Shown: positions 46,388 through 56,232, numbered from the stretch's first letter. The stretch: DNA of 64,000 nt from Mesorhizobium sp. 1M-11 (GCF_001303895.1 NZ_LJSD01000001.1:418223-482222); one strand, 5' to 3'. Translations and numbers: made by a program. The notes: a model not told the origin generated them from the letters alone.

Positions 46388-47188
46388 ATGCGACTGACAC
46401 GGATCAACGATATCGTCCTGCACCACCGCCTGACGGGCGCACCGTCCGACGGCCCCGTCGTCGTTTTCATCAATTCGCTCGGCACCGATTTCCGCATCTG
46501 GGACGAGACGGTGGCTCGTCTGGCAGGCGAGTGCGCCACGCTGGTCTACGACAAGCGCGGTCACGGCCTTTCGGATCTCGGCGATGCCCGGCAAGGCATC
46601 GCCACCTATGCCGCGGACCTTGCTACCCTGCTCGAGCATCTCGCCATCAAGCGTGCCGTCATCTGCGGGCTTTCGATCGGCGGCCTCATCGCGCTTCAGC
46701 TCTACGCCACCCGCCCGGATCTCGTGCAGGCCATGATCTTGAGCGACACCGCCCACAAGATCGGCACCGCGCAATCGTGGAAAGAGCGCATCGAGATTGC
46801 TGAAACCAAAGGCATCGCCGCTTTTGCCGACGGTGTGATGGAAAAGTGGTTCACGCCGGCCTTTCATACCGGACGCGCCGACGAACTCGCCGGCTATCGC
46901 AACATGCTGATCCGCCAGCCGGTCGCCGGTTATGTCGCGGCCTGCAACGCTCTTGCCAGTGCCGATTTGACGGAAACCGCTCAGGGAGTGTCAGTACCTG
47001 CCCTCTGCATCGTTGGCGATCGGGACGGCTCGACGCCGCCGGCACTCGTTCGATCCCTCGCCGATCTCGTGCCCGGCGCGCGTTATGAAGTCATCGAAGG
47101 TGCGGGCCACATCCCTTGCGTCGAGCAGCCCGAAATCTTCACCGCGCTGGTCAGTGCCTTCATCCGCTCGCAATCTTTGGGAAGCTGA
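46388..47188 (+). CDS. pcaD: 3-Oxoadipate enol-lactonase
   Basis: 266 residues, alpha/beta hydrolase. The nucleophile Ser96 lies in G-L-S-I-G, and the catalytic His in GAGHIPCVEQP. It hydrolyses 3-oxoadipate enol-lactone to 3-oxoadipate. A strong ribosome site (GAGGAGGCG) precedes ATG 46388. First gene of pcaDCHGB; one base separates it from pcaC. Confidence 0.94.
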   Translation: MRLTRINDIVLHHRLTGAPSDGPVVVFINSLGTDFRIWDETVARLAGECATLVYDKRGHGLSDLGDARQGIATYAADLATLLEHLAIKRAVICGLSIGGLIALQLYATRPDLVQAMILSDTAHKIGTAQSWKERIEIAETKGIAAFADGVMEKWFTPAFHTGRADELAGYRNMLIRQPVAGYVAACNALASADLTETAQGVSVPALCIVGDRDGSTPPALVRSLADLVPGARYEVIEGAGHIPCVEQPEIFTALVSAFIRSQSLGS

Positions 47189-47189
47189 C

Positions 47190-47600
47190 ATGGCCAATGG
47201 CGAAACGATGTCGGGGCGCTATCGGCAGGGGATAAAAACCCGTCGCGCGGTGCTGGGTGATGCCCATGTCGACAAGGCGGAACTTGCCACCACCGATTTC
47301 GACCGGCCCTTCCAGGAACTGATCACCGAAGCGGCCTGGGGCACGGTGTGGGCGCGCCCCGCCTGGACGACGCGCGAGCGCTCCATCGTCACCATCGCGC
47401 TGCTCGCGGCCCTCGGGCATGACGAGGAAGTGGCCATGCATGTGCGCGCCACCGCCAACACCGGGGCAACGCGCGAGGACATCACCGAGGCCATGCTGCA
47501 TGTCGCGATCTATGCCGGCGTACCGGCGGCCAACCGCGCGATCCGCATCGCGAAGCAGGTGTACGATGCGCTCGACGGCGAAAGGGAGGCCTCACCATGA
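47190..47600 (+). CDS. pcaC: 4-Carboxymuconolactone decarboxylase
   Basis: 136 residues from ATG 47190, directly after the pcaD stop. Small helical protein with the PcaC/CMD stretches [23 protein letters not shown] and [19 protein letters not shown]. It decarboxylates gamma-carboxymuconolactone to the enol-lactone used by PcaD. The frame extension to 47013 overlaps pcaD and is rejected. Confidence 0.94.
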   Translation: MANGETMSGRYRQGIKTRRAVLGDAHVDKAELATTDFDRPFQELITEAAWGTVWARPAWTTRERSIVTIALLAALGHDEEVAMHVRATANTGATREDITEAMLHVAIYAGVPAANRAIRIAKQVYDALDGEREASP

Positions 47601-48337
47601 CGGACCGCAAGCCCGACACCGGCGCCTTCTTCACGCGCGACCGCACCTGGCACCCGCCGGCCTACACGCCGGACTACAAGACCTCGGTACTGCGCTCGCC
47701 GCGACGGGCGCTTCTGGCGCTGGACGGCACGCTGTCCGAAATCACCGGCCCGGTCTTCGGCCACGCGATCCTCGGTGAACTGGACAACGACCTCATCCAC
47801 AATTTCGCCCGCCCCGGCGAATCGGCGATCGGCGAGCGCATCATCGTGCACGGCCGTGTCCTGGACGAAAGCGGGCGCGCTGTGCCGGGGGCGCTGATCG
47901 AAGTGTGGCAGGCCAATGCCGGTGGTCGCTATCGCCACAAGAAGGAAGGCTATCTCGCGGCGCTCGATTCCAATTTCGGCGGCTGCGGCCGTTGCATCAC
48001 CGACGAGAACGGCAGCTACCGTTTCCGCACGGTGAAGCCCGGCCCCTACCCCTGGCCGAATGGCCCCAACGACTGGCGCCCCGCGCATATCCATTTTTCG
48101 GTATTCGGCCATGGCTTCAGCCAGCGGCTGATCACACAGATGTATTTCGAGGGTGATCCACTGATCTGGCGTTGCCCGATCGTGCGCACCATTCCCGACC
48201 GGCGCGCCGTGGAATTGCTGATCGCGCCGCTCGATATGGCCAATACCATTCCCATGGACGCGCGCGCATACAAGTTCGACATCGTCCTGCGCGGCAGACG
48301 CTCGACGCTGTTTGAAAACCGCCTGGACGGCAACTAG
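47597..48337 (+). CDS. pcaH: Protocatechuate 3,4-dioxygenase beta subunit
   Basis: 246 residues; the start overlaps the pcaC stop (ATGA). The four non-haem Fe(III) ligands are seen as Tyr112, Tyr151, His164 and His166, with the same spacing (39, 13, 2) as in the Pseudomonas putida enzyme. It forms the catalytic subunit that opens protocatechuate intradiol to 3-carboxy-cis,cis-muconate. Confidence 0.96.
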   Translation: MTDRKPDTGAFFTRDRTWHPPAYTPDYKTSVLRSPRRALLALDGTLSEITGPVFGHAILGELDNDLIHNFARPGESAIGERIIVHGRVLDESGRAVPGALIEVWQANAGGRYRHKKEGYLAALDSNFGGCGRCITDENGSYRFRTVKPGPYPWPNGPNDWRPAHIHFSVFGHGFSQRLITQMYFEGDPLIWRCPIVRTIPDRRAVELLIAPLDMANTIPMDARAYKFDIVLRGRRSTLFENRLDGN

Positions 48338-48395
48338 GTCGTAAACCCATGAAGATCGAAATGGCACCTGAAACGGCAAAGAGCTCGCGACTGCA

Positions 48396-49013
48396 ATGAC
48401 GCAGGATCTCACCTATCTGAAGGAGACCGCTTCGCAGACCGCAGGCCCGTATGTGCATATCGGGCTGACGCCGAATGCCTCAGGCATCACGGGTGTCTAT
48501 CCGGCCGACCTCGGCTCGGCGATGGTGAACGACCGCACCAGGGGCACGCGGATCACCATCCGTGGCCGCGTTGTCGATGGCGGTGGCGCATCGTTGCGCG
48601 ACGGCCTGGTCGAGATTTGGCAAGCGGATGCAAACGGCCTCTACAACAGCCCAGGCGAACAGCGCGGGCGGGCCGATCCCGATTTTACCGGCTGGGGACG
48701 TTGCGCGTGCGATGGAGACGACGGCGAATTCGTCTTCCACACCATCAAGCCTGGCCGCGTACCATTCAAGGACGGGCGGTTGATGGCGCCACACATCACC
48801 TTCTGGATCGTGGCGCGCGGCATCAATCTTGGCCTGCACACGCGCATGTATTTCCCCGAGGAAGCGCAAGCGAATACCGAAGATCCTCTGCTTCTGCGTA
48901 TCGAGCATCGCGACCGGGTGGCAACGCTGATCGCGCAGGCCGATGGCAACGACAGCTACCGGTTTGACATTCATCTGCAGGGCGAGCGGGAAACCGTCTT
49001 CCTGGATATCTGA
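48396..49013 (+). CDS. pcaG: Protocatechuate 3,4-dioxygenase alpha subunit
   Basis: 205 residues, starting with LKETASQTAGPYVHIGL, which is conserved in the alpha subunit. It shares the dioxygenase fold with PcaH (LVEIWQADANGLYNSP, APHITFWIVARGINLGLHTRMYF) but lacks the iron ligand set; it shapes the active site of the heteromer. It starts 58 bases after pcaH with a poor ribosome site. Confidence 0.95.
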   Translation: MTQDLTYLKETASQTAGPYVHIGLTPNASGITGVYPADLGSAMVNDRTRGTRITIRGRVVDGGGASLRDGLVEIWQADANGLYNSPGEQRGRADPDFTGWGRCACDGDDGEFVFHTIKPGRVPFKDGRLMAPHITFWIVARGINLGLHTRMYFPEEAQANTEDPLLLRIEHRDRVATLIAQADGNDSYRFDIHLQGERETVFLDI

Positions 49014-49018
49014 GCCCG

Positions 49019-50077
49019 ATGAGCGTTTGCCCCTTCGATCATCCTGTCCTTGGCGGCCTTCTGGGCGACGAAGAGGTCGCCCGCTATTTTTCCGTCGAGG
49101 CGGAAATGAAGGCGATGCTTGCTTTCGAAGCCGCGCTGGCATCCGCCCAGGCAAAGGCCGCGTTGATACCCAAAGAGGCAGCGGCTGCCATCACTAACGC
49201 CATCTCCGCCTTCGGGCCCGACATCGAGCGTCTGCGCATCGCGGTCTCGGTGGACGGCGTTGCTGTGCCGGAGCTGGTACGGCAGTTGCGCGAAGCAGTT
49301 GGCGGCAAAACAGCGTCTCATGTCCATTTCGGCGCAACCAGCCAGGATGTCATCGATAGCGGCCTGATGCTGCGTCTGAAACCGGTGCTTGCCATCGTCG
49401 AGCAGCGGCTCGCCGTCTTCCTGCGCGCGCTCGGCAACCTTGAAAAACGCGACGGTGAGCGTGCCCTGATGGCCGCAACGCGCATGCAACCTGCAATCCC
49501 GATCAAGGCAAGCGACCGCATCGAGGGCTGGCATGGACCGTCTCAACGCAATCTGGAGCGGCTGCGCACATGGATGGTGGACGGGCTGACGCTGCAGTTT
49601 GGCGGTGCGGCAGGAACACTCGACAAGCTTGGCGGCAAGGCGAACGAGGTGCGCACTGCGCTCGCTAGCGAACTCGGACTGGCCGATCAGCCACAATGGC
49701 ACAGCCAGCGCGACCGCATCGCCGACCTGGCTTCCGTCCTGTCGTTGATCTCGGGAGGCCTCGGCAAATTCGGGCAGGACATCGCCCTGATGGCGCTGGC
49801 GGGCGACGCGATCGAACTCACTGGTGGCGGCGGCTCTTCGGCGATGCCGCACAAGCAGAACCCGGTTGCGGCCGAAGTGCTGGTCACGCTGGCCCGCTTC
49901 AACGCCGCGCAGTTGGCCGGCATGCATGGCGCGCTGGTGCACGAACAGGAGCGGTCCGGAGCCGCATGGACGCTGGAATGGATGATCCTGCCGCAGATGA
50001 TCATCGCCACAGCGACCGCCACAAGGCTTGCCGTCGAGCTCGTTGCCAACATTCGACGGCTCGGCAACAAGGATTAA
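49019..50077 (+). CDS. pcaB: 3-Carboxy-cis,cis-muconate cycloisomerase
   Basis: 352 residues of the fumarase/aspartase superfamily. The signature GGSSAMPHKQNPVAAE (SSxMPxKxN) and the THVHFGATSQDVIDS-type motif (SHVHFGATSQDV) are present. It converts carboxymuconate to gamma-carboxymuconolactone for PcaC. It starts five bases after pcaG and closes the pca operon. It is shorter than many pseudomonad PcaB proteins (about 400-450) but is normal for rhizobia. Confidence 0.93.
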   Translation: MSVCPFDHPVLGGLLGDEEVARYFSVEAEMKAMLAFEAALASAQAKAALIPKEAAAAITNAISAFGPDIERLRIAVSVDGVAVPELVRQLREAVGGKTASHVHFGATSQDVIDSGLMLRLKPVLAIVEQRLAVFLRALGNLEKRDGERALMAATRMQPAIPIKASDRIEGWHGPSQRNLERLRTWMVDGLTLQFGGAAGTLDKLGGKANEVRTALASELGLADQPQWHSQRDRIADLASVLSLISGGLGKFGQDIALMALAGDAIELTGGGGSSAMPHKQNPVAAEVLVTLARFNAAQLAGMHGALVHEQERSGAAWTLEWMILPQMIIATATATRLAVELVANIRRLGNKD

Positions 50078-50121
50078 CTAGACAAGCCCTCCCAATACGG
50101 CCGAATTCGTTTTGACAGCGT

Positions 50122-50811
50122 TCAGACCGTGAGGTGCTTCACGATGTCGGCGCGTCCGATCCCGGTATGCGGACCGGTGAGCACGCACCGGCCATGATCC
50201 ATGATCAGGTAGTGGTCAGCGATCAGTTCGGCGAAGGATAGGTTCTGCTCGACCACGATGAAGGCCGTGCCGCCCGCTTTCCTGTCATTGATGATGTCGG
50301 CCATGCGCTGGATATTTTCCCACTGCACGCCTTCGGTCGGCTCGTCGAGCACAACGGCGGGCTGGTCTTCCGCCAGCCCGCGCGTGAAGGACAACAGCTT
50401 CTTCTCGCCACCTGACAGCGTTCCAGCCCGTTGCGCCAGCCGCCTCTCCAGAACCGGGAAAAGATCGAAGAAGTGCCGATAGCCAGCCAACCGGCCATCC
50501 TGAACCATCACAGCCAGATTGTCCGCGACGCTGAGATCGTCGAACACTGGTCGTTCCTGCGGACAGTAGCTGACCCCAAGCCCTCTGCGTGTTTCCGGCG
50601 CCATCGAGCCCGCCTTGCGGCCGCAGATCGTCACCACCCCTGACCGGCACGGCAGATAGCCGAGCAAGAGTTTGAGCAGTGTCGACTTGCCGACGCCATT
50701 GCGGCCAACGATGCACAGGACCTGGCCGGCGGCGACCTCGCCGCTAAGCTCCTGCACGACATTCAAGGAACCGTAGCCGCCCGAGACGTTGCTGAAGCTG
50801 ATCGGGATCAT
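50122..50811 (-). CDS. Branched-chain amino acid/amide-type ABC transporter ATPase (LivF type)
   Basis: 229 residues. Walker A GRNGVGKST, signature LSGGEKKL, Walker B AVVLDEPTEGVQ and the LivF-type ending VVEQNLSFAELIADHYLIMDHG. It is the second ATPase of the transporter; the other is fused to a permease. The start overlaps the stop of the fusion gene (ATGA). It converges with pcaB. Confidence 0.93.
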   Translation of the reverse strand: MIPISFSNVSGGYGSLNVVQELSGEVAAGQVLCIVGRNGVGKSTLLKLLLGYLPCRSGVVTICGRKAGSMAPETRRGLGVSYCPQERPVFDDLSVADNLAVMVQDGRLAGYRHFFDLFPVLERRLAQRAGTLSGGEKKLLSFTRGLAEDQPAVVLDEPTEGVQWENIQRMADIINDRKAGGTAFIVVEQNLSFAELIADHYLIMDHGRCVLTGPHTGIGRADIVKHLTV

Positions 50812-52535
50812 TTCTGACCTCCGACGTAGACGGCCTGCACGGCCGGATTGGCTTGGATGTCGGCGACACTCCCCTCGGCCAGCAACGCGCCATTGTGGAG
50901 CACCATCACGCGATCAGCGATCCTGCGCACCAGCGCCATGTCATGCTCGATGATGATGACTGCGTTGCCGAGCCGCTCCGCCGCCCAGCGGATGACATCG
51001 ACAGCACGAGAGGTCTCGTCGGCCGAAAGGCCGGCGCAGGGCTCATCCAGCAAAAGGATACGCGGCTGCACGGCAAGCGCCATTGCAAGCTCGAGGATCT
51101 GGCGCTCCCCATGCGAAAGGTCACTAGCCGGCGACTCTTCCTTGCCAAGGAAGGCATAGCGCATGGCAAGCTCGGCTATGATCGGGCTCGACCAGCGCCT
51201 TAGCGAGAGCCTTAAAAGATCGAGTGGCCGCGCCCCGTTGCTCCACAGCGCGATGGCAAGATTGTCGCCGATCGACAACTCGGGAAACACGCTCGGCGCC
51301 TGCAACTTGCGGCCGAAACCCAGCCGCGCCACCTGGTAGGGTGCCTGATTGGTGATGTCGAGCGCGCCCACCTTCACACTGCCGGCGCTAGCCGGCAATT
51401 CGCCGGTGATCAGGTTGAAAGTGGAGGTCTTGCCCGCACCGTTGGGGCCGATGACACAGGCCACGCCCTTCGGCGGAAACGCGACAGTCAAATCGTTCAG
51501 GATGTTGATGCCGCTGGCGCTGACCCGTGCCGCTTCGATCGTCAAAGGCTCCTGTGCTGCAACCTCAGCCCGCGCTGGGGCCTCGATCCTCGCCCTTTGG
51601 CGTGCTCTGTCGAAGCTGCGGCGCAGGCGGTCCGTCACCGGCGTGAACAGCCCGATCACGCCTTGCGGGAAGACAAGCACGACCAGCATGAAGAAGCCGG
51701 CCATGATGACCTCCCAATAGGGAACGCCGTCCCGCATTTCCCCCGTCATCGACCCGACCAGCAAGGTGCCCAGCACAGGCCCGTAAAGCCGGCCACGCCC
51801 GCCGACCGCCGTCCAGACCAGGAGTTCAGCGGAGAAAGCGAAGCCGACGACCTGGGGCGAAACCAGGCCTTGCTGCGGCGCGTAAAGCGCGCCGGCAAGG
51901 CCTGCAAAAAAGCCGGATACAGCAAAGGCGATCGCCTTGTAGCGATGCGGATTGAAACCGAACAAAGCGACACGGCGCTCGTTCTGTGCGATCGCCCGCC
52001 ACAGCACGCCGAGCGGCGCGCGATAAAGCCAGGTCGCAAGCGTCAACACGACGACGAGCGCCACCGCGGCGAGGTAATAATTGGCACGGAAATCGTCGAT
52101 GCCCGGAAGGCTCGGAATACCGGCGAGACCGTTGAAGCCTCCCGTCACCGAATTCCAGTTGCTGGCAATCTGGAATGCCAGCATGGAAAGCGCCAGCGTG
52201 ATCAACGAGAAGAATGGCCCGCTGCCGCCATCGCGACGAAACACCATCAGCCCGATCAGCAACGCCAGAACGCCACTTGCAAGAGCCGCGAGAGGCAGGA
52301 GCAGATAGATCAGGTAACTGCCCGGCATCGCCTTCAGCAGGATCGCTGAGAGATAGGCCGAAATGCCGAAGAACATGGCCTGTCCGAGCGGCAGGAAGCC
52401 TGCCTGTCCCCAGCACAGCCCCAGCCCGACGGCGACCATCGCGTAAAGGTAGTAGAGGCCGAGCTGATAGGTCCAGTAGTCGCCCACCGCGAACGGCAGG
52501 ACAAGCAGGGCTACAAGCGTGCCGAGATTAGCCAT
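50808..52535 (-). CDS. LivM-LivG fusion: ABC permease fused to ATP-binding domain
   Basis: 575 residues in one frame. Residues about 1-300 are a LivM-type permease with GLCWGQAGFLPLGQAMFFGISAYL and AFAVSGFFAGLAGALYAP. A polar linker (about 300-330) leads to a LivG-type ATPase with Walker A GPNGAGKT at about 361-368, signature LSHGERQI, Walker B ILLLDEPCAGL and IIEHDMALVRRIADRV. Such fusions are known in the HAAT family. It partners with LivH- and LivF-type subunits from adjacent genes. The start lies within the end of the LivH-type gene. Confidence 0.93.
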   Translation of the reverse strand: MANLGTLVALLVLPFAVGDYWTYQLGLYYLYAMVAVGLGLCWGQAGFLPLGQAMFFGISAYLSAILLKAMPGSYLIYLLLPLAALASGVLALLIGLMVFRRDGGSGPFFSLITLALSMLAFQIASNWNSVTGGFNGLAGIPSLPGIDDFRANYYLAAVALVVVLTLATWLYRAPLGVLWRAIAQNERRVALFGFNPHRYKAIAFAVSGFFAGLAGALYAPQQGLVSPQVVGFAFSAELLVWTAVGGRGRLYGPVLGTLLVGSMTGEMRDGVPYWEVIMAGFFMLVVLVFPQGVIGLFTPVTDRLRRSFDRARQRARIEAPARAEVAAQEPLTIEAARVSASGINILNDLTVAFPPKGVACVIGPNGAGKTSTFNLITGELPASAGSVKVGALDITNQAPYQVARLGFGRKLQAPSVFPELSIGDNLAIALWSNGARPLDLLRLSLRRWSSPIIAELAMRYAFLGKEESPASDLSHGERQILELAMALAVQPRILLLDEPCAGLSADETSRAVDVIRWAAERLGNAVIIIEHDMALVRRIADRVMVLHNGALLAEGSVADIQANPAVQAVYVGGQK

Positions 52536-53382
52536 GCGCGAACAACCCGCGCGGCTTCAGCCAGAGGAACAGGATCGCCACCACCAGAACGGTGAAATAG
52601 GCCTGCGTGCTGCCGAACAGCGCCGACATCACGCTGTCCAGGCCGCCGATGACGCCGGTGCCAGCAACCACGCCCAGCACGCTGCCCAGGCCGCCGACAA
52701 CCAGCACGAAGAATGATTTGATGACGTAGTCCAGCCCGAGATAGGGATGCACCGGCACCAGCGGCGCCACCATGACGCCGGCCAGGCCGGCAAGGCAGGA
52801 GCCGACAACGAAGGTGGTGGTGGCAAGCCGCTTGACCGGCATGCCCAGTGCACGCGCAAGGTCCGGATTGCCGACCATAGCCTTGATCTTGAGTCCGGCC
52901 CGGCTGGTTCCATACCAGGCAAACAGAGCGGCGATGATCGCGATGCAGATGACGATCAGCACCAGCCGATAGGTGGGATAATCGGTACCGAACAGCGTCG
53001 TCGTACCGGCAAGCGGCACCGCGACGCTGTTAAAACCGAGTCCGAACCCGGCTTCCGCCAGCTTGCGCAGGAGCAGGCTCAACCCCCACGTCGCCACCAG
53101 CGTATCGAAAGGACGGCGATAGAGCGGGCGGATCAAAAGCAACTCGACCACCAGCCCCACGCCACCGCAGACGAGCAGAGCCAGCGGCACCGCCAGCAGG
53201 AAAGGCGCACCGGCTCGGTCCACCACAAGGGCGCAGAACGCGCCCATCATGACGAATTCGCCATGTGCCAGATTCAGCACGCCGAGCATGCCGAAGGTGA
53301 TCGCCAGCCCCAGCGCGATCATCGCCAGCGTCGTCACGCCGAAAAGGATGTTCAATATCTGCGTGATGATCAGCGGATCCAC
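52528..53382 (-). CDS. Branched-chain amino acid/amide-type ABC transporter permease (LivH type)
   Basis: 284 residues, about eight helices, with MLGVLNLAHGEFVMMGAF and LVVGGLGSVLGVVAGTGVIGGLDSVM, typical of LivH/UrtB. It starts with GTG after GGGGAGAGG. Its 5' end abuts the repeat element at 53394, which separates it from the binding-protein gene. Confidence 0.92.
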   Translation of the reverse strand: MDPLIITQILNILFGVTTLAMIALGLAITFGMLGVLNLAHGEFVMMGAFCALVVDRAGAPFLLAVPLALLVCGGVGLVVELLLIRPLYRRPFDTLVATWGLSLLLRKLAEAGFGLGFNSVAVPLAGTTTLFGTDYPTYRLVLIVICIAIIAALFAWYGTSRAGLKIKAMVGNPDLARALGMPVKRLATTTFVVGSCLAGLAGVMVAPLVPVHPYLGLDYVIKSFFVLVVGGLGSVLGVVAGTGVIGGLDSVMSALFGSTQAYFTVLVVAILFLWLKPRGLFAHG

Positions 53383-53393
53383 GACCTCTCCCC

Positions 53394-53491
53394 TAGAGCG
53401 TTTCCGTTTTCACAGAAACGCGGAAACACTCTAACTCTTTGTTTTTACGCAATTCCGGGCGGAAAACCGTTACACATTTTTCCTGGTATTG
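53394..53491. repeat. Intergenic repeat with hairpin, copy 2 (inverse orientation)
   Basis: Reverse complement of the element at 38403-38493: the hairpin TAGAGCGTTTCCG/CGGAAACACTCTA (one mismatch) is followed by TTTTTACGCAATTCC, GGGCGGAAAACCG and TTTCCTGGTATTGC. Like copy 1 it lies within a transport operon, between the binding-protein and permease genes. Confidence 0.75.
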
Positions 53492-53509
53492 CGCTAGTCT
53501 ATCCGCAGC

Positions 53510-54577
53510 TCACACCGGACAGGACTGGCCGCTGGCAATCTTCTCGAAGGTCTTGACCACCTCGAACTCGGTGGCCTTGCACAGCGCGAGATACATGTCC
53601 TTGTCGACATGGCGTCCTGTCATCGTCGCCGTGCCGCCGGCGGTGGCAAAGGAGAGCCCCTGCGAAGCTGCGGCGACAGCCGCCGCTTCCGTCGAGCCTG
53701 CCTTGTCGACCAGCGCCTTGGCGCAATGGACGCCGGCATAAGCGTCGGCGCCGAGCGTCGACAGCTGAGGCACCTTGTCGCCGAATTTCGCCTTCATCGC
53801 GGCCTTGAACTTCTGGTTGGCCTCCGAGCCGACATTGGCGAAGTAGGCCATGCAGGAATAAAGGTTGCCGCTGCTTTCGGCGCCGATGCCTTGCAGCGTG
53901 TTTTCCTCCAGTAGGAAGGCCAGGCGGGTGATGTCCTTGTCGAGGCCGAAGGAAGCGAAGGCACGATTGAAATTGACGTTGTCCGCCCCGATCACGGTGA
54001 TCAGCACGACGTCGGGCTTGGCGCCCTTGATGCGCGTGACGATCTCCTCGAAGCGGTTCGGCGCGCCGAGCGGGACATATTCTTCCCCGGCAATCGTGCC
54101 GCCGCCGGCACTGATGTAAGATTTGGCGGCTTCGTTGGAATTGCGGGCCCAGACATAGTCGTTGCCGATCAGATAGAAGGACTTGGCGCCCTTCCCCTTC
54201 ACCGTTGCCTCGACCGCCTGGCGCACGGCGCTGTCATGCGACCCGATCACGAGGTCGACTTTTTCTTCCAGCATCAGGCGCACGACCGATTTCGCCACCT
54301 CGGCGGGAGCGGCCCCGGCATCGGTCGGGATCAGCTTGATCTTGCGGCCAAGGACGCCGCCGGCGGCATTGACTTCGTCCGCCGCCAGTTCCGCGCAGCC
54401 CTGGTTCGACGGGCCGAACAATGCCGCAGGTCCGGACAACGGAATGAGCAATCCGATCTTGAATTCGCCGTCCGCCGCAACGGCACGGCGCAAAGCGCCC
54501 GGGACGATGCCGGCAGCCAGTGCACCAGCCGTGCCGGCCAGCATGGTGCGGCGATCGATGATCATGAATGGTGGCAT
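53510..54577 (-). CDS. ABC transporter substrate-binding protein (LivK/AmiC/UrtA type)
   Basis: 355 residues. RRTMLAGTAGALAAGIVPGALRRAVA is a Tat-like export signal. The mature part begins FKIGLLIPLSGPAALFGPSNQGCAELAADEVNAAGG, as in amide- and urea-binding relatives of LivK. It provides the ligand specificity of the HAAT transporter. An amidase gene 28 bases upstream in the same transcript suggests an amide or a nitrogen-containing compound as the ligand (inference). The start follows GAGGGG. Confidence 0.92.
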   Translation of the reverse strand: MPPFMIIDRRTMLAGTAGALAAGIVPGALRRAVAADGEFKIGLLIPLSGPAALFGPSNQGCAELAADEVNAAGGVLGRKIKLIPTDAGAAPAEVAKSVVRLMLEEKVDLVIGSHDSAVRQAVEATVKGKGAKSFYLIGNDYVWARNSNEAAKSYISAGGGTIAGEEYVPLGAPNRFEEIVTRIKGAKPDVVLITVIGADNVNFNRAFASFGLDKDITRLAFLLEENTLQGIGAESSGNLYSCMAYFANVGSEANQKFKAAMKAKFGDKVPQLSTLGADAYAGVHCAKALVDKAGSTEAAAVAAASQGLSFATAGGTATMTGRHVDKDMYLALCKATEFEVVKTFEKIASGQSCPV

Positions 54578-54605
54578 GTTTTTCCCCTCTTCTTGTTGCT
54601 TGTCG

Positions 54606-56042
54606 TTAGGCGTGTTCGATGATTGCCGCCTTGAGCACCGGTGCAGGAAGCATTGGAAACAGCGCCTCCATCGACGCAGCGATCGACAGCAGCGCCCGGT
54701 CGGTTCCAGGCAGGCCGTCCAGAGCCAGCCCGATCGGCAGTCCTTGACCCGTCAGCCCGACAGGCAGGTTGATGCCCGGCAGGCCGGCGACGCTGCCCGG
54801 ATCGGTGTTGCGGATGAAGGTTGAAAAGGTCGGCACCCGCCGACCGTTGAGTTCGACGTCAACATCCTCGCCGATCGGGCGAGCGGGCAGTGGCGTCGTC
54901 GGGAAGACCAGAGCGTCGATGCCATGGGCAGCGAAATGATCGCGATAGGCCCGGATCAGGCGCGGTCGATGAACATCCATCGCTTCTCGATAATGAGCTT
55001 CTGGAACCATGCTGGCCGGATCGCTGATCAGGCGCATGATTCCTTGCACATCCGGGCTGGCGGCTTTTTCGACGATGTCGGAGAAATGCGCCGAAGCGCC
55101 GCTTTCCCTCAGATAGGCTGCGATGTCCCGGCCAGGCTCGTAGAAGGCAATGATGCTGGCCGCCGCATTGAGCGCGGCAATATCGGGAACATCGCCTTCG
55201 ATGATTGATACGCCGGCCGCCTTCAGCAAATCCAGCGCATCCTGGCAAATCCGTTCCGTTTCAGGGTCGAGATCTTCCCAGAAATAGCCGCGCGGCATGC
55301 CAAGCCTCAATCCAGCCAACGGTCGCTCGACAAATTCGCCTCTGCTGCCCGTGACCACGCGGTCCATCAGCTCGAGATCGGTGACGCAGCGTGCCATTGG
55401 TCCTGGCGTGTCGCGTGTCGATGAGATCGGTACGATGCGGCTTGCCGGCCAGCGACCGGCGGTGGGGCGCATCGAAGTAATACCACAGAGAGCCGCCGGC
55501 ACGCGCACCGATCCACCGGTGTCGGTGCCGATGCCTCCTGGGGTTAGGCGTGCCGCACAGGAGGCACCGGCACCGCCCGATGACCCGCCAGGGATCATCA
55601 GGAGGTCATAGGGATTTCGGATCGCACCGGAGAAGGAGTTGTTGTTGGTGATACCGAAGGCCAGTTCATGCATGCCGGTTCGGCCGAGAAAAATAGCCCC
55701 GGCATGGCGCAGAGCCGCTGCCACCGGCGCATCCTTCTTTGGGCGATGGCCGGAAAGTCCGGGCGTGCCGGCGCTGCATTCCTGGCCGGCAACGTCGATA
55801 TTGTCCTTCATGCCGAGCGGAACACCTGCAAGTGGACCCAGTGTCTGACCACCGGCACGCGCTTGGTCGATCGCGCGAGCGACACCCAGCGCAGCTTCCG
55901 CGTCGATCGACACGAAGGCGTTGAGGTACGTATAGGCTGTATTGCGATCGATGAACGTCTCGACGAGATGCTCGGCTGTCACCTCGCCCTCGCGAACGGC
56001 TTTTGCCGCAGCCGCAACGCCGAGCTCGTACAATTCGGCCAT
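54606..56042 (-). CDS. Amidase-signature family hydrolase
   Basis: 478 residues. The catalytic triad of the family is intact: Lys79 in GMKDNID, Ser154/155 in PGGSSGG, and nucleophile Ser178 in GTDTGGSVRVPAALCG. It hydrolyses a carboxamide or similar bond in the cytoplasm. It is first in a unit with the HAAT transporter, which would import its substrate. It might be an allophanate hydrolase-like or AtzE-like enzyme, but no biuret or urea genes are nearby, so the substrate is open. There is no GatB/C neighbour, so GatA is unlikely. Confidence 0.92.
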   Translation of the reverse strand: MAELYELGVAAAAKAVREGEVTAEHLVETFIDRNTAYTYLNAFVSIDAEAALGVARAIDQARAGGQTLGPLAGVPLGMKDNIDVAGQECSAGTPGLSGHRPKKDAPVAAALRHAGAIFLGRTGMHELAFGITNNNSFSGAIRNPYDLLMIPGGSSGGAGASCAARLTPGGIGTDTGGSVRVPAALCGITSMRPTAGRWPASRIVPISSTRDTPGPMARCVTDLELMDRVVTGSRGEFVERPLAGLRLGMPRGYFWEDLDPETERICQDALDLLKAAGVSIIEGDVPDIAALNAAASIIAFYEPGRDIAAYLRESGASAHFSDIVEKAASPDVQGIMRLISDPASMVPEAHYREAMDVHRPRLIRAYRDHFAAHGIDALVFPTTPLPARPIGEDVDVELNGRRVPTFSTFIRNTDPGSVAGLPGINLPVGLTGQGLPIGLALDGLPGTDRALLSIAASMEALFPMLPAPVLKAAIIEHA

Positions 56043-56126
56043 CCAGTCCTCCTCACCCTGATCGGGCGAAGTGGATGCTAGAGGCGCAAATCAGGCACGT
56101 GTATCAGCAGAAATGCGGATGTGCCC

Positions 56127-56229
56127 TGGAGCATGATCCCGAAAAGTTGCAGACTTTTCGGACAAAGGTCATGCGGCAAAACAAAAAGACAGAGCGGAAT
56201 ATCGACTCAGCTTGATCGCATTCCGCTCT
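56127..56229. repeat. Second intergenic repeat family with two hairpins
   Basis: Hairpin CCGAAAAGT-N5-ACTTTTCGG (56139-56161), flanked by GAGCATGATC and GGTCATGCGG, then a longer-range pair AGAGCGGAAT (56191-56200) and ATTCCGCTCT (56220-56229). The GAGCATGATCCCGAAAAG sequence is a familiar rhizobial intergenic repeat. It lies just after the LuxR gene and may act as its terminator. Confidence 0.7.
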
Positions 56230-56232
56230 GAA

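Noticed and set aside
54606..56042. Reading the amidase as GatA (Glu-tRNA amidotransferase subunit)
   Set aside because: No gatB or gatC nearby, and it is embedded with a transporter and regulator, which fits a catabolic amidase.
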